Under the pieces are notes generated by a model. The model saw only the letters and a program-made list of their open reading frames with translations. It was not told the DNA's origin and made no database searches. Below are positions 47,059 to 58,790 of a DNA stretch of 64,000 nucleotides, one piece after another. How positions within the stretch are numbered: the stretch's first letter is position 1; every line of letters starts with the position of its first letter. The stretch is from Toxonevra muliebris (Eukaryota > Arthropoda > Insecta > Diptera > Pallopteridae): NCBI GenBank assembly GCA_963691655.1, contig OY829328.1, positions 76,884,400 to 76,948,399 on the forward strand, given 5' to 3'. A program made the position numbers and the translations under genes.

Positions 47059-50000
47059 AATTGAAACCTATGAAACTGGCGAATTCCCATAGAAACCGTT
47101 GAAGGAAATTGAATTTTTCATAGACTTTCAACGAGAAAAAGATTTCGACAAGCTCGTGGTTCATTCGCATAAACTGTTTGAAGCAGAGCATTCGCGAACT
47201 CCCAAAGAAACCGCGATAGTAAATCCGATCTTTCATAAAGTTTCAACGAGAAAAAGATTTCCACAAGCTCGCGGTTCATACTAGGTTCATTTGCATAAAC
47301 ATCCGCGAACTCCCAAAGAAACCGCGATAATAAATTCGATCTTTCATAAAGTTTCAACGAGAAAAAGGTTTATTAGACGACAGCCTTATGAAGCTTATTT
47401 GATTGCTACCGACATTGATCCGTTTTCGTAAACTGATTGAAACCAAACTTTCATGAACTCCCGAACGAACTTTTCTCCAACTATTTGCGAAAGTTTCAGC
47501 GGGAAAAATATTTCGACGAATTCGTAAACGGCAGTCTGGTTAAGCTTTTATGACTTACCGACACTGAAGACATTGGTATTTATCTCACAAACTTTCGCGG
47601 GCTCGAATTTTATACAATTGTTTCATTAATTGTCGTGAGGAAAAAGTTTTAATGTACGCGCGTGAGATGACTGAGTCCGAGCTTTCGCGAACTCCCAAAG
47701 AAACCGCGATAATAAATCCGATCTTTCATAAAGTTTCAACGAGAAAAAGGTTTATTAGACGACAGCCTTATGAAGCTTATTTGATTGCTACCGACATTGA
47801 TCCATTTTCGTATACTGATTGAAACCAAACTTTCGTGAGCTCCTGAAAGAAGTTTTCTCCAACTGTTTGCGAAAGTTTCAGCGAGAAAAATATTTGGGCG
47901 AGTTCGTAAACGACAGTCAGGTTAAACTTTTATGACTTACCGACACTGAAGACATTGGTATTTATCTCACAAACTTTCGCGGGCTCGAATTTCATACAAT
48001 TGTTTCATTAATTGTCGTGAGGAAAAAGTTATGATGTACGCGCGTGAGATGACTGAGCCCGAACTTTCGCGAACTCCCAAAGAAACCGCAGTACAATTCT
48101 TCCATGAAGTTTTGGCGAGAAAAAGGTTTAGACTTGTTCATGGAAAACAGTCGCCGATCGCTTTGGATGGTAAATACATTGGTGCCGTTGAGATTTTAAT
48201 TTCGTGAACTCTCAAAAGAAATACACACACGAATTCGAGTTTTACAATTATATGAGAGAGTTTCAGCGAGAAAAAGATATCGACAAGTTCGTGAACAACA
48301 GTTACGTTTAACTTCTATGAAACACAAACTTTCGCGGGCTCAAACTTTAACGAACTCCTTAAGAAACTTATGAACATTTAAAGTTGTTTACAAATTACTT
48401 GTGAGGAAATGATTTTGACGTGCTCACGTGAGATGACTAAACCCGAACTTCTGCTAACTCCCAAAAAAAAAACCGTGGGAACAAATTGAATTTTTATACA
48501 ATTTTTCCGTGAAATTTCGGCGAGAAAGAGATTTCGACTTGTTTGTGGACAAAAGTTGCCGATCACTTTCGATGGTAAATACAATGATGCCGTTGATATT
48601 ATAATTTCGCGAACTCCCAAAGAAAGCGTGCAAGCCAATTGGATCTTTTACAACTACTTGAGAAAGCTTCAGCGAGAAAAGGATTTCGACGAGTTCGTGA
48701 ACGCCGTGACTGTGACTGAGCTCCTATAACTTACTGTCACTGAAGACTTAAATGTCTTAATCATAAACTTTCGCGTGTTCGAACTTTGGCGAACTCTTTA
48801 AGAAGCTATTGACTATTTAAATTTATCCATTTTGCTCATAAATTGTCCGTGGGGAAAAGGTTTTGATGTACTCGCGAGAGATGACTGAGCCCGAATATTC
48901 GCGAACTCCAAAAAAAAAAACGTAGTACCGAAATGGATTTTTCATACAACTCTTCCATGAAGTTTTAGCAAGAAAGAGGTACCGACTTGTTCGCGGAATG
49001 ACAGTCACATGAAGCTTATATGATTATTACCGGCACTGCCTCGTTTTCGTGAACTGACTGAACCCGAGCTTTCATACCCATACTTTTGGACCCGAAATTT
49101 CTAAATTTTCGAGAACTAGTTCACCTATAAATCTCCAATAACTATCACCGATGCTAAATACATTAATTAGTGAAGTTCGAACTTTCGTAAACTCCAAACC
49201 ATTCGGATTTTTTACAACTGTTGCGGTTGAAATTAAAGTTTCACAAACTCCCAAAGAAAACGTACAAACCAATTGGATATTTTACAGCTCTTTGAAAACG
49301 TTTCAACAAGAAAGAGACTTCGACGAGTTCATGAACGAGAGTTACATGAAATTTCTATGACTTACCGCCATTGAAGACTTAAGTGTCCTTCTCACAAACT
49401 TTCGTAGGCTCGAATTTTAGCGAGCTCCTTAAAAAACCGAGATGACTGAGGCCGAACTTTCGCGAACTCTCAAAGGAACCATAGCAAAAAATTGGATTTT
49501 TCATACAATTTTCCATTAAGTTTCAGCGAGAAAAACATTTCAATTTGTTCGTGGACGACAACCATACGAAGCTTATGTGATTGTTGCCGAGACTGATCCC
49601 TTTTTGCGAACAGACTGAACCCGCGCTTTCATATCCGTATTTTTGAGCCCGAGATTTCAAAGTATCCGTGAACTAGTGCACATATAAATCTCCAATAACT
49701 GTCACCGATACTGAATACGTATGTGTCGTTAACTTAAAAGTGTATGAAGTCCGAACTTTCGTGAACTCCCAACCAATCTAATTTTTTTTACAACTGTTGC
49801 CGTTGAAATTAAAATTTCGGAAACTCTCAAAGGAAACATACAAATTGATTCAATTTTTTACAACGTTTTGAGAAAGTGTCAGCGAGTAAAAGATTTCAAC
49901 GAGTTCATGATCGACAGTCACATTAAGCTTCTATAACTTACCGGCATTGAAAACTCCAGCGTCCTTCTCTCAAGCTTTTGTGGGCTTGAAGTTTGACGAA

Positions 50001-50560
50001 CTCCCTACAAAAACCGTTGATCAAATCAAGTTTTATCCAATTGTTTCATAAATTGTTCGTAAGAAAAAGGGTTTGACATACTCTTGACCGAACCCGAGTT
50101 TTCGCGAACTCTCAAAAAAAAAACATAGCAACAAATTGGATGTTTGCAAAAGTATCTGCAAGAAAAAGAGTTCGTGAGCAACAGCTATGTCATATGAAGC
50201 TTTTATGATCGCTTTCGACGGTAAAAACATTGGTGCCGTTGAAATTATTGTAAAATTTCGCGAACTCCCAAAGGAAATGTAGAAAAACAAATTAGATTTT
50301 TTACATTTATTTGAGAACGTTTCAGCGAAAAAAAGGTTTGGACGAGTTCGTGAACGACAGATAAGTAAAACTTCTACGACTTATTGTCATAAAAGACATT
50401 AGTATCGTTCTCACAAACTTTTAGCGAACTCGAACTTTGGCGAACTCCCTAAAAAACCATTGATCAATTCAAAAATTGCCCGTGAGGAAAAGGTTTTAAC
50501 GCGCTCGCGTGAGATGATTGAAGCTGAATTTTCGCAAGCTCTCAGATTTGTACGACGAAT
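47059..50560 (+). repeat. Complex array with CTTTCGCGAACTCCCAAAGAAA units
   Basis: A 3.5-kb array in which a few phrases recur in changing order: TTTCGCGAACTCCCAAAGAAA, AGTTTCAGCGAGAAAAAGATTT, CGAGTTCGTGAACGACAGT and GACTTACCGACACTGAAGAC. Between about 47,300 and 48,065 two near-identical units lie 382 bp apart (GACATTGGTATT at 47,569 and 47,951). Further right, copies diverge. CpG-containing words such as TTCGCGAA are strongly retained. Short open frames in both strands are by-products. Confidence 0.88.
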
Positions 50561-52260
50561 CATTGCAAAATGCTCAGAACTGTAACCGAAGAGCAAGTAA
50601 TTTTTTATTAGTATAAAACCGAAGATGAGCTTGAATTTTGAACTCATTACCAACGCTTCGTAGTCACTCGGTTTGGGACTGTTAGACATACAGCTGCTTC
50701 TAGTTGCTTCAAGAAGTTATCTGAGTGGAAGAAGTTTTCGAAGAGTTTAACACCTAAGTTGAAGAGCTCTCGTAGAATATCATTTCCGAGAGAGGAAACT
50801 GAAAATCTTTAGGTATCAGTGCGTTTAACTAATTCGAGTCTAAAATCGCCGCTAGCCTTTAAGTAAAACTTAAACGAACGTTAATTTCTTATACAAATTT
50901 GTAATATGTCTGGAGTGCGAAGTTAATAAGCTTATTAAAAATGAATAAAAGGTACACAATAAGTAAAACAAAAGTCTTCTCGTTGAAATTGATTAACAAC
51001 GGCTAAAAAAAAGACGGAAGGAAAAACAAGAAAGCGACAATGCAAAATTACAACTTCAACTGTTTGAAAATCAATTAAAAAAGTTTAAATACGCGCAATA
51101 ATGGAAAAAGGATTAAAAGGATGACTAAATTAACAAAAAAAAATCACAAAAATATTGTGATGAAGGAAGAATATAAAAAAGAAAAAGAAAAAAAAAAAGA
51201 AACGGACAGCTAGATTTACAAGGATATACATAAATGCAAGGATATAATAATTAAATTTCGATTTTAATCACACAAGAAAAAGGAAGAATTTCTTTTGAGA
51301 CTAAAGCAAAAAGAAAAGGGCTTCAGATTAATTTTTGCAAGGGAAAAACTTAAAAAAAAAAGAAGAAAAATATTTAAATTATACTTTCGAATGATTTTAT
51401 TTTATTTGTATGTCTAAAGTACTTTTCTTCTGTCTGTCTCTCCAACTGTCTGTTCGGTTATTTTTTTTTTCTTATAAAAGGAAGTATAAAACTTTTAAAA
51501 CTTTTTGTCTGACATTTTTAAGCGCTTAAGAATAATTTTGCATTTGAATAACTGTAAAAGAAATAACCTTACAAGCAACAACAATCCTGGGTTGCTATAA
51601 CGAAAGGAACGACGATGATCACGACGGTGAAGCTGATGATGACGATGTATGGGCATAGAGTGGGCTTGAAAGAGAGTAGTAGTAGGCTGACTTTTTGGTA
51701 CTTTTTATGTGCATAATTAAAAGTCAAGTGAAAAATCGCATTTGTACGCAACTCAGCATAAAGTCAGTCACAAAACACAGAAGAAGTTAATGTTAAAGTG
51801 TTGCCAACACAAAATATGAAAACATCAGGATATGAAGCTGAATGTGAAGAAGGGAGTGAGTGAGTGAGTGAGTGGATAGTGCGTAGCTGCTTGGAGTGTG
51901 TAAGCTGAATGGTAGTAGTAGAAGTAGCGTTGTATGCGAAGCGCAAGGATGCGTACTTAAGGAATGTTTTTCTTTCAGCGGCATAAATTTGAATGAAATA
52001 TTTAATTTGGAGTTTTTGCCTTTCTTTCAATTAAAAGCACAGAAAAATTAAAAACAAGCAGAATTTGTATACATAGAAAGAACCACTAGGGGATTCAGAG
52101 ATTCCCTGAGAGGGGGGGGGGCGGGGGGGGAGGCGAGGAGGAATTTAAATTTTTTGTCTCTCTAAAATGTTTTTTTACCCGACCAGTGAACCTAGTAACG
52201 ATATGATATTGAGCAAAGGAAATTTTGGGAAGCTCCGATATCGACTGACATGAGTAGACG
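50561..52260. other. Non-coding stretch
   Basis: No supportable gene. It includes A-rich DNA at 51,000-51,370, a GAGT run at 51,855-51,874, and a G-rich tract (10 G, one C, then 8 G) at 52,112-52,130 preceded by ATTCAGAGATTCCCTGAG. The tract might be a decayed transposon end but is unproven. Confidence 0.5.
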
Positions 52261-52963
52261 AGACTCAGGGACTAGATTACATTAGATTAATACGGAGGTG
52301 GGCAATAATTTCCCAGATCACTGCGGCCATCTAGGGCCTATTGTGATATACCTCAAAGATTATTGAGTTTATAGTTCTCCTATGAGTTTATTTCCTTTGA
52401 GGAAATTTAATATCTCTTTAGGAGAACAATCCGCAATGTCTTGCGGTTGTAGGATAGAGTTTCCCAAGTAACGAAGTCGGGTCCTCATTAGACCTTCACA
52501 GTGGCATAAAATATGTTCTGCTGTTTCTTCCTCCTCGTTACATATTTGGAACGTATCGTCTTGTGCTAGACCCAAGTTCGATAGGTGTTTTTTGACCCTA
52601 CAGTGCCCTTTATAGAATCCTGTGGCAATTCGGATTTGGTTCCTGCCTAAATTAAGCAGTTGTTTAGTTCTGCGTTGACAGATCTTTGGCATGAATGATT
52701 TAGCTTGTCTGTTACCGGAGGTTTCCCTCCAGTATTGTAGCGAGTTACTGTCCAGCAAATTTTTTAAACTGATTTTAACGGAACTCCATGGTAGACCGCA
52801 GAATGGTCGTGGTCCAGTGAATTCACTGGATGATCCTTTCCTTGCAAGTTCGTCTGCCATTTCATTGCCTACATGTCCTCTATGCCCTGGTACCCAAATG
52901 AGTTGTACTCTGTTATGAGAAGCTAGACAGATTAGGAGCTGTAGGCAGTAGACTCAGGGACTA
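52261..52963 (-). mobile_element. 5'-truncated LINE insertion with 14-bp TSD
   Basis: A 675-bp insertion (52,275-52,949) flanked by the perfect direct repeat AGACTCAGGGACTA (52,261-52,274 and 52,950-52,963). On the minus strand it consists of an RNase H to C-terminus coding segment, then a short 3' untranslated region ending CCTCCGTATTAATCTAATG and TAATC, a TAATC-type tail. Perfect duplication and an uninterrupted frame indicate a recent target-primed insertion. TAATC is the complement of the GATTA units of the 10.7 kb array. Confidence 0.88.
52369..52954 (-). pseudogene. LINE ORF2 C-terminus: RNase H end and Cys/His block
   Basis: An uninterrupted minus-strand frame of about 195 codons running from the truncation point to a TAA at 52,369-52,371. 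There is no true start; the ATG at 52,860 is internal. It opens with LIWVPGHRGHVGNEMADELA, the C-terminal RNase H signature (the catalytic His in the PGH box and the Asp in NEMADELA). Then come GFYKGHCRVKKHL and a Cys/His block with NEEEETAEHILCHC, as found at the ends of I/jockey/LOA-group ORF2 proteins. RNase H degrades the RNA strand after reverse transcription. The upstream polymerase is missing through 5' truncation. Confidence 0.85.
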
Positions 52964-54660
52964 AGGCTATCGAAATTTCGAAAGCTTTAATTCATTTTTC
53001 CTCGCTAGCTTTCCGATTCTTTAGTGGATTCGATGATCTAAGACCTTAGCCTACGTCTGATTCCTATCCGTTTCAAAATTTCTCCAAAGAAAGAAGAAGT
53101 AAAGGAGATTTAGAACTCTGAACGTTTGGAAGCCGTTAACAGCTCACTAAAACTTACTAAATAACCTGCTTCCGATGTTGGTAATTTAGAATTGGTGGTG
53201 GTTTTCTGATATGGATTTTTGTTAGTTTCTGTCGGTCGTATAAAATAGAAAGGTTGTGAGAATGTTGGTGGGCAGATTCGTCTTAGTCTCACCTTAGCAA
53301 ACTCAGTTTAGTTCCTGAGTGAACTAACCATACTCGTGTTCAATACTTCTGCCGATGTAACACTCGATTTCTGGTTTAATGATGAGGACGGTGATTGATA
53401 CAAAAGGCAGTCGAATTTTTACTGCCCAAGACATGAACAATGTAAATTTTTGGACGAGACGACGAGATTGTTTTCTGGCGGAGTTCGCGAGATCAGATAT
53501 CGATTTCTGGCAGAGTTCGCGAGATCGATTATAGTTTGATTTGGAACGGTAGATATAGGAAACGGTTTATCGTTCAATTTATTGCTCGGTTGGCCGATAA
53601 TTTCGGTCGTAAATTTTTCATAGCTCGCTAACGCTAAGTTTGGCTAACAAAACACGAAATTTTATAAAAATTTTTAATAATTTCTATACGTCGTTGAATG
53701 GTGTACCACTCCATGGTGAAATGGTGACTATGATAAAACACAAACGTCGAAAAATTACAATGCTGCCACCTGAGACGCCAGAGAAAGCAAGCTGTCAAAG
53801 TTTAGACATAACATAGCTATTGAAAAACCTTTTAGTAGGTAATGAATAGTCCAAACATCATTAATCGTGAACTCAGAGACTGAGGTTATCGAAAATTAGA
53901 CTACCAAAAGAAATCCCTTTCCTCTTGATGGTGTCTCGCACTCTCTCACTAGGAAGCAGAGTAAAATGGTCAAGCATTACGAAAAAAAAAGTTGCAAAGC
54001 CGCCAAAAGTTTTAAACTGATCCGCTATACCGTCGGTGTGAGGACTTACGGAAACCGAAAGATCCTCGTGTTTTACAACCAAACGGTAGCTGTTTGAAGA
54101 TTGTAATAATGGAAACAAATTGAACCGAAACATAAGACGGACCTCGGTTCTCATTGGTCTTGTAAACCTAAACTCCGTTGACACTGGAGAAATACGGAAT
54201 TGTAACTAATGAGCTTGGAACTGATATCGAGGAGATACTTATAGTTTTTCCAAAAATATTTAAAACCTTTAGATGCGAACACAAAGACTGAGCGTGGTGC
54301 TAAGCTGGCAAAATTTCTCAAAACAACTTTTATATACTTAGTCTCAATCATCTCGATCTCTTCAGACAGTACAGTAATTTATTCGCGAAAGTGAGCTACG
54401 AATATCGCGAGAAGGCCGCTGAACTTAGTGTTTCAACATCGTCGATGAGTTTGCGTGACTGGTGACGAGAAACCCTCGTGTTCTACATGCATTTGGATGC
54501 ATAGAAAACGACAAAATCGGCAGTCAACTGAAGTCAAGAACTTTTCCCAAGAAAACGTCTAATGATAGAGATACGGATGCCATACGGATGTTTAGCGAGA
54601 TAAGGATTTGAGCAAAACATCTCAAGTACCCTCAAGCTCTGTAAGGTTGTCAAGAGAGTA
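52964..54660. other. Non-coding unique stretch with minor repeats
   Basis: No supportable gene. TTTCTGGCGGAGTTCGCGAG is nearly duplicated in tandem at 53,472-53,528. The phrase ACTCAGAGACTGAGGTTATCGAAAATT at 53,874 resembles ACTCAGGGACTAAGGCTATCGAAATT at 52,952, so the LINE insertion site is itself part of a low-copy repeat. The reverse frame at 53,873-54,184 has no recognisable domain. Confidence 0.5.
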
Positions 54661-55662
54661 GGTTGGTTGGTTTATGTGCAACAGTCCACGCGAAAATCAC
54701 AATTAGCGCTTTTACGCCGTTTCGATCTACTAACCCTCCTAACGATTGTGGAGTTAAGTAGCTAGTTCGGCTACATTTGACAGCCGAGAAGTCGTCGGAT
54801 AGGTCTAGAAAATAATTTCCTAGGGTTTTGTTTCTTGCAGCTAGCTGCTAAGGCTGGGCATTTGCAAAGGAAGTGGATTAGTGTTTACTTCTCGTCGGTC
54901 GGAATTTCCGCAACTTCTACAGTGTTTATCGAAAAGTATGTGCAATCTCTGCTCTGCATGAGTTTCTATAGGCCAGTGACCAGACCGCAGTAAGTTGGGC
55001 GATGTCTGTACGGTCCCAGGTGATAAGTTCCCTAGACCTTACCTATATCGTACATCGACCAGAAGGTATTGCATGAATTGACGAGATAAGAGTGAGTGTC
55101 CTCCATCTCCTGCTAGCTAAGGAAAGACAGTGCATGTTGTTGATGCCTGTCTTGATCAACTCGAGTGAAACAGATGCCAGTTCCGCATGGGTTGGATCAA
55201 GAGAGGTTCCTTTGCGTGCTAATTCATCTGCTTTCGCATCTGACGGACAAGTACGTAAGCACCCCGTGACGCCGATACACGATTCAAAGAGACCAGAACT
55301 TTATTGAGTTTCTGAATATTCTAGTTCTAGCCTAGAGCTGGTCACCATACTACTGAACAGTAAGTTAGTATTGAACGTACAATTGCCTAATACATCCCCA
55401 TTTTTTTTACCATTCTTTTATACGAGTAGTAGATTACGTAAGCTTTCCTGACTCACAACTTGATATTGGATCTCCCGTTTGGCTTGGGGTCCAATATAAC
55501 TCCTAAGTATTTGGCTTTATCTGATAGTTTTAACTGTTGTCCGTTAAGAGCCGGGAGTTTAATGGTCGGAATTTCGGATTTAGTAGTGAAGAGCATCAGT
55601 TCGGTTTTTTTTTTCAGGATTAACCCAGCTTATTACGAGAGAGCTACTTAAACACCGCTCAT
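54661..55662 (-). mobile_element. LINE 3' portion (RT end and RNase H), degenerate
   Basis: The minus strand carries the end of a reverse transcriptase and the RNase H to C-terminal region of a non-LTR retrotransposon. Recognised in order from 55,660 leftward: WVNPEK, a frameshift in a run of A, TELMLFTTKSEIPTIKLP, LSDKAKYLGVILDPK, VRSILTYCSVVW, KADELARKGTSL (RNase H C-terminal motif), and HCRSCGNSDRREVNT. Stops and shifts are numerous. The 3' end runs CACATAAACCAACCAACCTAC, an AACC-type tail. It is a different family from the 52.3 kb element and older. Confidence 0.75.
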
Positions 55663-55848
55663 GAGGATTCGAACTGGTGATGAGCTGTTCTCAAGTTCTT
55701 TATATGGAATTTGTTCAGATAGAAGGTAAAAAACCGACGACAGTAGTAACGAAGTCAAGAGGTCTTTTCAAAAAGTAATTTCTTCCCAGGAAGAAATGTT
55801 CTACGGGTTCTATGGAAACTAATAGCGTAACAAGACAAGATAGCGATC
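55663..55848. other. Short unique spacer
   Basis: No gene and no recognised repeat between the LINE remnant and the 71-bp satellite. Confidence 0.4.
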
Positions 55849-57385
55849 TTTCAGATGATCGAAGTTTTTCAAAGATCGCGGTCTTTCAGATCATCAAGAT
55901 CTTTCAGAATACTCAGGTCTTTCAGAATATTGAAGCCTTTCAAAAACCCCAGTCTTTCAGATTATCAAGATCTTCCAGAATATTCAGGTCTTTCAGAATA
56001 TCGAAGTCTTTCAAAGACCGCGGTCTTTCAGATTATCAAGATCTTTCACAATATTCAGGTCTTTCAGAATATTGAAGTCTTTCAAAGACTGCGGTCTTTC
56101 AGATTATCAAGATCTTCCAGAATATTCAGGTCTTTTAGAATATCGAAGTCTTTCAAAAATCGCGGTCTTTCAGATTATCCAGATCTTTCACAATATTCAG
56201 GTCTTTCAGAATATCGAAGTCTTTCAAAGACTGCGGTCTTTCAGATTATCAAGATCTTCCAGAATATTCAGGTCTTTTAGAATATCGAAGTCTTTCAAAA
56301 ATCGCGGTCTTTCAGATTATCCAGATCTTTCAGAATATTCAGATCTTTCAGAATATCGAAGCCTTTCAAAGACCGCGGTCTTTTAGATTATCCAGATCTT
56401 TCAGTCTCTCAAAGACTGGGTCTTTCAGATTAACCAGATCTTCCAGAATATTCAGATCTTTCAGAATATCGAAGCCTTTCAAAGACCGCGGTCTTTTAGA
56501 TTATCCAGATCTTTCAGTCTCTCAAAGACTGGGTCTTTCAGATTAACCAGATCTTTCAGAATATTCAGATCTTTCAGAATATCGAAGCCTTTCAAAGACC
56601 GCGGTCTTTTAGATTATCCAGATCTTTCAGAATACTCAGGTCTTTCAGAATATTGAAGTCTCTCAAAGACTGGGTCTTTCAGATTAACCAGATCTTCCAG
56701 AATATTCAGGTCTTTTAGAATATCGAAGTCTTTCAAAGACCGCGGTCTTTCAGATTATCAAGATCTTTCACAATATTCAGGTCTTTCAGAATATTGAAGT
56801 CTTTCAAAGACTGCGGTCTTTCAGATTATCAAGATCTTCCAGAATATTCAGGTCTTTTAGAATATCGAAGTCTTTCAAAAATCGCGGTCTTTCAGATTAT
56901 CCAGATCTTTCACAATATTCAGGTCTTTCAGAATATCGAAGTCTTTCAAAGACTGCGGTCTTTCAGATTATCAAGATCTTCCAGAATATTCAGGTCTTTT
57001 AGAATATCGAAGTCTTTCAAAGACCGCGGTCTTTCAGATTATCAAGATCTTTCACAATATTCAGGTCTTTCAGAATATTGAAGTCTTTCAAAGACTGCGG
57101 TCTTTCAGATTATCAAGATCTTCCAGAATATTCAGATCTTTCAGAATATCGAAGTCTTTCAAAGACTGCGGTCTTTCAGATTATCAAGATCTTCCAGAAT
57201 ATTCAGATCTTTCAGAATATCGAAGCCTTTCAAAGACCGCGGTCTTTTAGATTATCCAGATCTTTCAGTCTCTCAAAGACTGGGTCTTTCAGATTAACCA
57301 GATCTTCCAGAATATTCAGGTCTTTTAGAATATCGAAGTCTTTCAAAAATCACGGTCTTTCAGATTATCAAGATCTTTCAGAATA
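55849..57385 (+). repeat. 71-bp satellite with 16-bp palindrome, array 1
   Basis: A unit of 71 bp made of four ~18-bp subunits that each begin CTTTCA: CTTTCAGAATATCGAAGT, CTTTCAAAGACCGCGGT, CTTTCAGATTATCAAGAT and CTTTCAGAATATTCAGAT. The second carries the perfect palindrome AAAGACCGCGGTCTTT together with the start of the third. Within this array GACTGCGG and AATCGCGG variants alternate with the perfect form. A block recurs at 284 bp (57,049 minus 56,765), four units. A sub-unit variant with CTCTCAAAGACTGGGTCTTTC is present near 56,400-56,700. Open frames arise because the subunits lack stops. Confidence 0.93.
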
Positions 57386-58790
57386 TTCACAACAGAACCC
57401 GAGTACTGAAGATGACAGCCCATGAAGTCTTCTACACCAATTCGTTCCGACTTAAAGCGACCTAAGCGACAACTCGAATAACAAAATGAAGATTTCTTCC
57501 TAAAAAGGTTAGCAAATCAGTTAAAAAAAATGCCGTTTCTTTCGAAAAACAAAACAGCAACAGTAAAGAAAAAAAAAAACAACGTCAAATTAAAGAATTT
57601 ATATTTAAGTCTCTCAATTGCGCTCTTACTGTCAAATGTTAAAATTGCAAAACCTTTTTATGCAACACAAAATATGTACAACAGAAGTAGGGAGGGGGGA
57701 AAGAAAAGAAAAAAGAGACTTTACAGCTTAAGCGCCTAAAAGCATGCTTTACATTTTTTCGTTGTGTATAGTTAGTCTGGCAAATACGTTTGTAAGTATG
57801 CAAAGTTTCTCATAAATTTTAACGCTACGAGCCCCGCGCGTCCTTTTTGTTTTTTTCTTGTTCTCTTCTGTTTTATCACTTCTATTTTTCATCCGCATTC
57901 ATACTTCAGTTATTTTCAATGCGAATGGTTTTTGTAGTCAGTTGGATTTTCTTTTTTTTCTTCTCTCTTACATTTCTTAAATATTTTTTTTTTTTTTTTT
58001 AACAGGGAAAATCTATTTTCTTAGTTTGTTGTTGTTGGCGTCTCCCTTCTAATATTTTTCTATTACATACTTATATAAAAAAAAAATATTTTTTTCTATT
58101 TTTTTTTTTTTTTTGCATTTGTGATTTTCTTTTCCTTTTTTTTTACTTATGTACTTCTTTTTTTTTGTATTCCTTGCTGTCACTTTTGTGTCTGTTCGTG
58201 ATATCGTCGTCATTTTTATGAAGTGTCTTGCCAATTCGTTGCATGATTTCGTTTCATTCTTTTTATTTTTATATATATTCCTTCACATTAACATCATCAT
58301 CATCATCATTGTTTTCTCCTTTTTCTTTTTTTTATATTTATATTTTTTTATATTATTTATTATTGTTGTTGTTGCTTTTTGTTTTCTTCATCATCATAAT
58401 GATTATTGTAATTTTCTCCTTCTCTTTGAATTCGTTTTGTTTTTTTGTTTGCTGTTGCTTTTTAACAGGCAAATTGTTTGCTAGCTAGCGCCCTCTTTTG
58501 TTGGGGTGTGCATGAATGAAAAGAAGCCTTCAATTTATATGTTAACTCAAGTGGTTGTGAGCAAAAATAATGTATGCGGAGGAGTAGAGAGTGTGGGAAT
58601 TTAGTTTAATCTTTTTTAAAGGGGTATCAAAATTTAAAATTAAATGACAGAAAATAACAAAACTTGCTATAAAATTATTAAATTTAAAATAATTTAAAAA
58701 TAATTTAGCTTCAGGAATTTTTTGTGCTGCAAGCATTAAGACTTTACTTAGTAATTGGTGGAAAAAATCTTTAAAGAGAATGTAATAGTT
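57386..58790. other. Non-coding stretch with T-rich tracts
   Basis: No supportable gene. It has long T runs at 57,949-58,112, CAT/ATC runs near 58,291-58,310 and a GTTGTT run near 58,363. It separates the two 71-bp arrays. Confidence 0.5.

Noticed and set aside
53873..54184. 103-codon reverse frame
   Set aside because: No recognisable motif, low-copy repeat wording at its edge, and no promoter or splice context.
55812..57425. Several forward frames of 87-141 codons (SFKDRGLSDYPDLSEY-like)
   Set aside because: All come from the 71-bp satellite, whose period is not a multiple of three; the same peptide words reappear in rotating frames.
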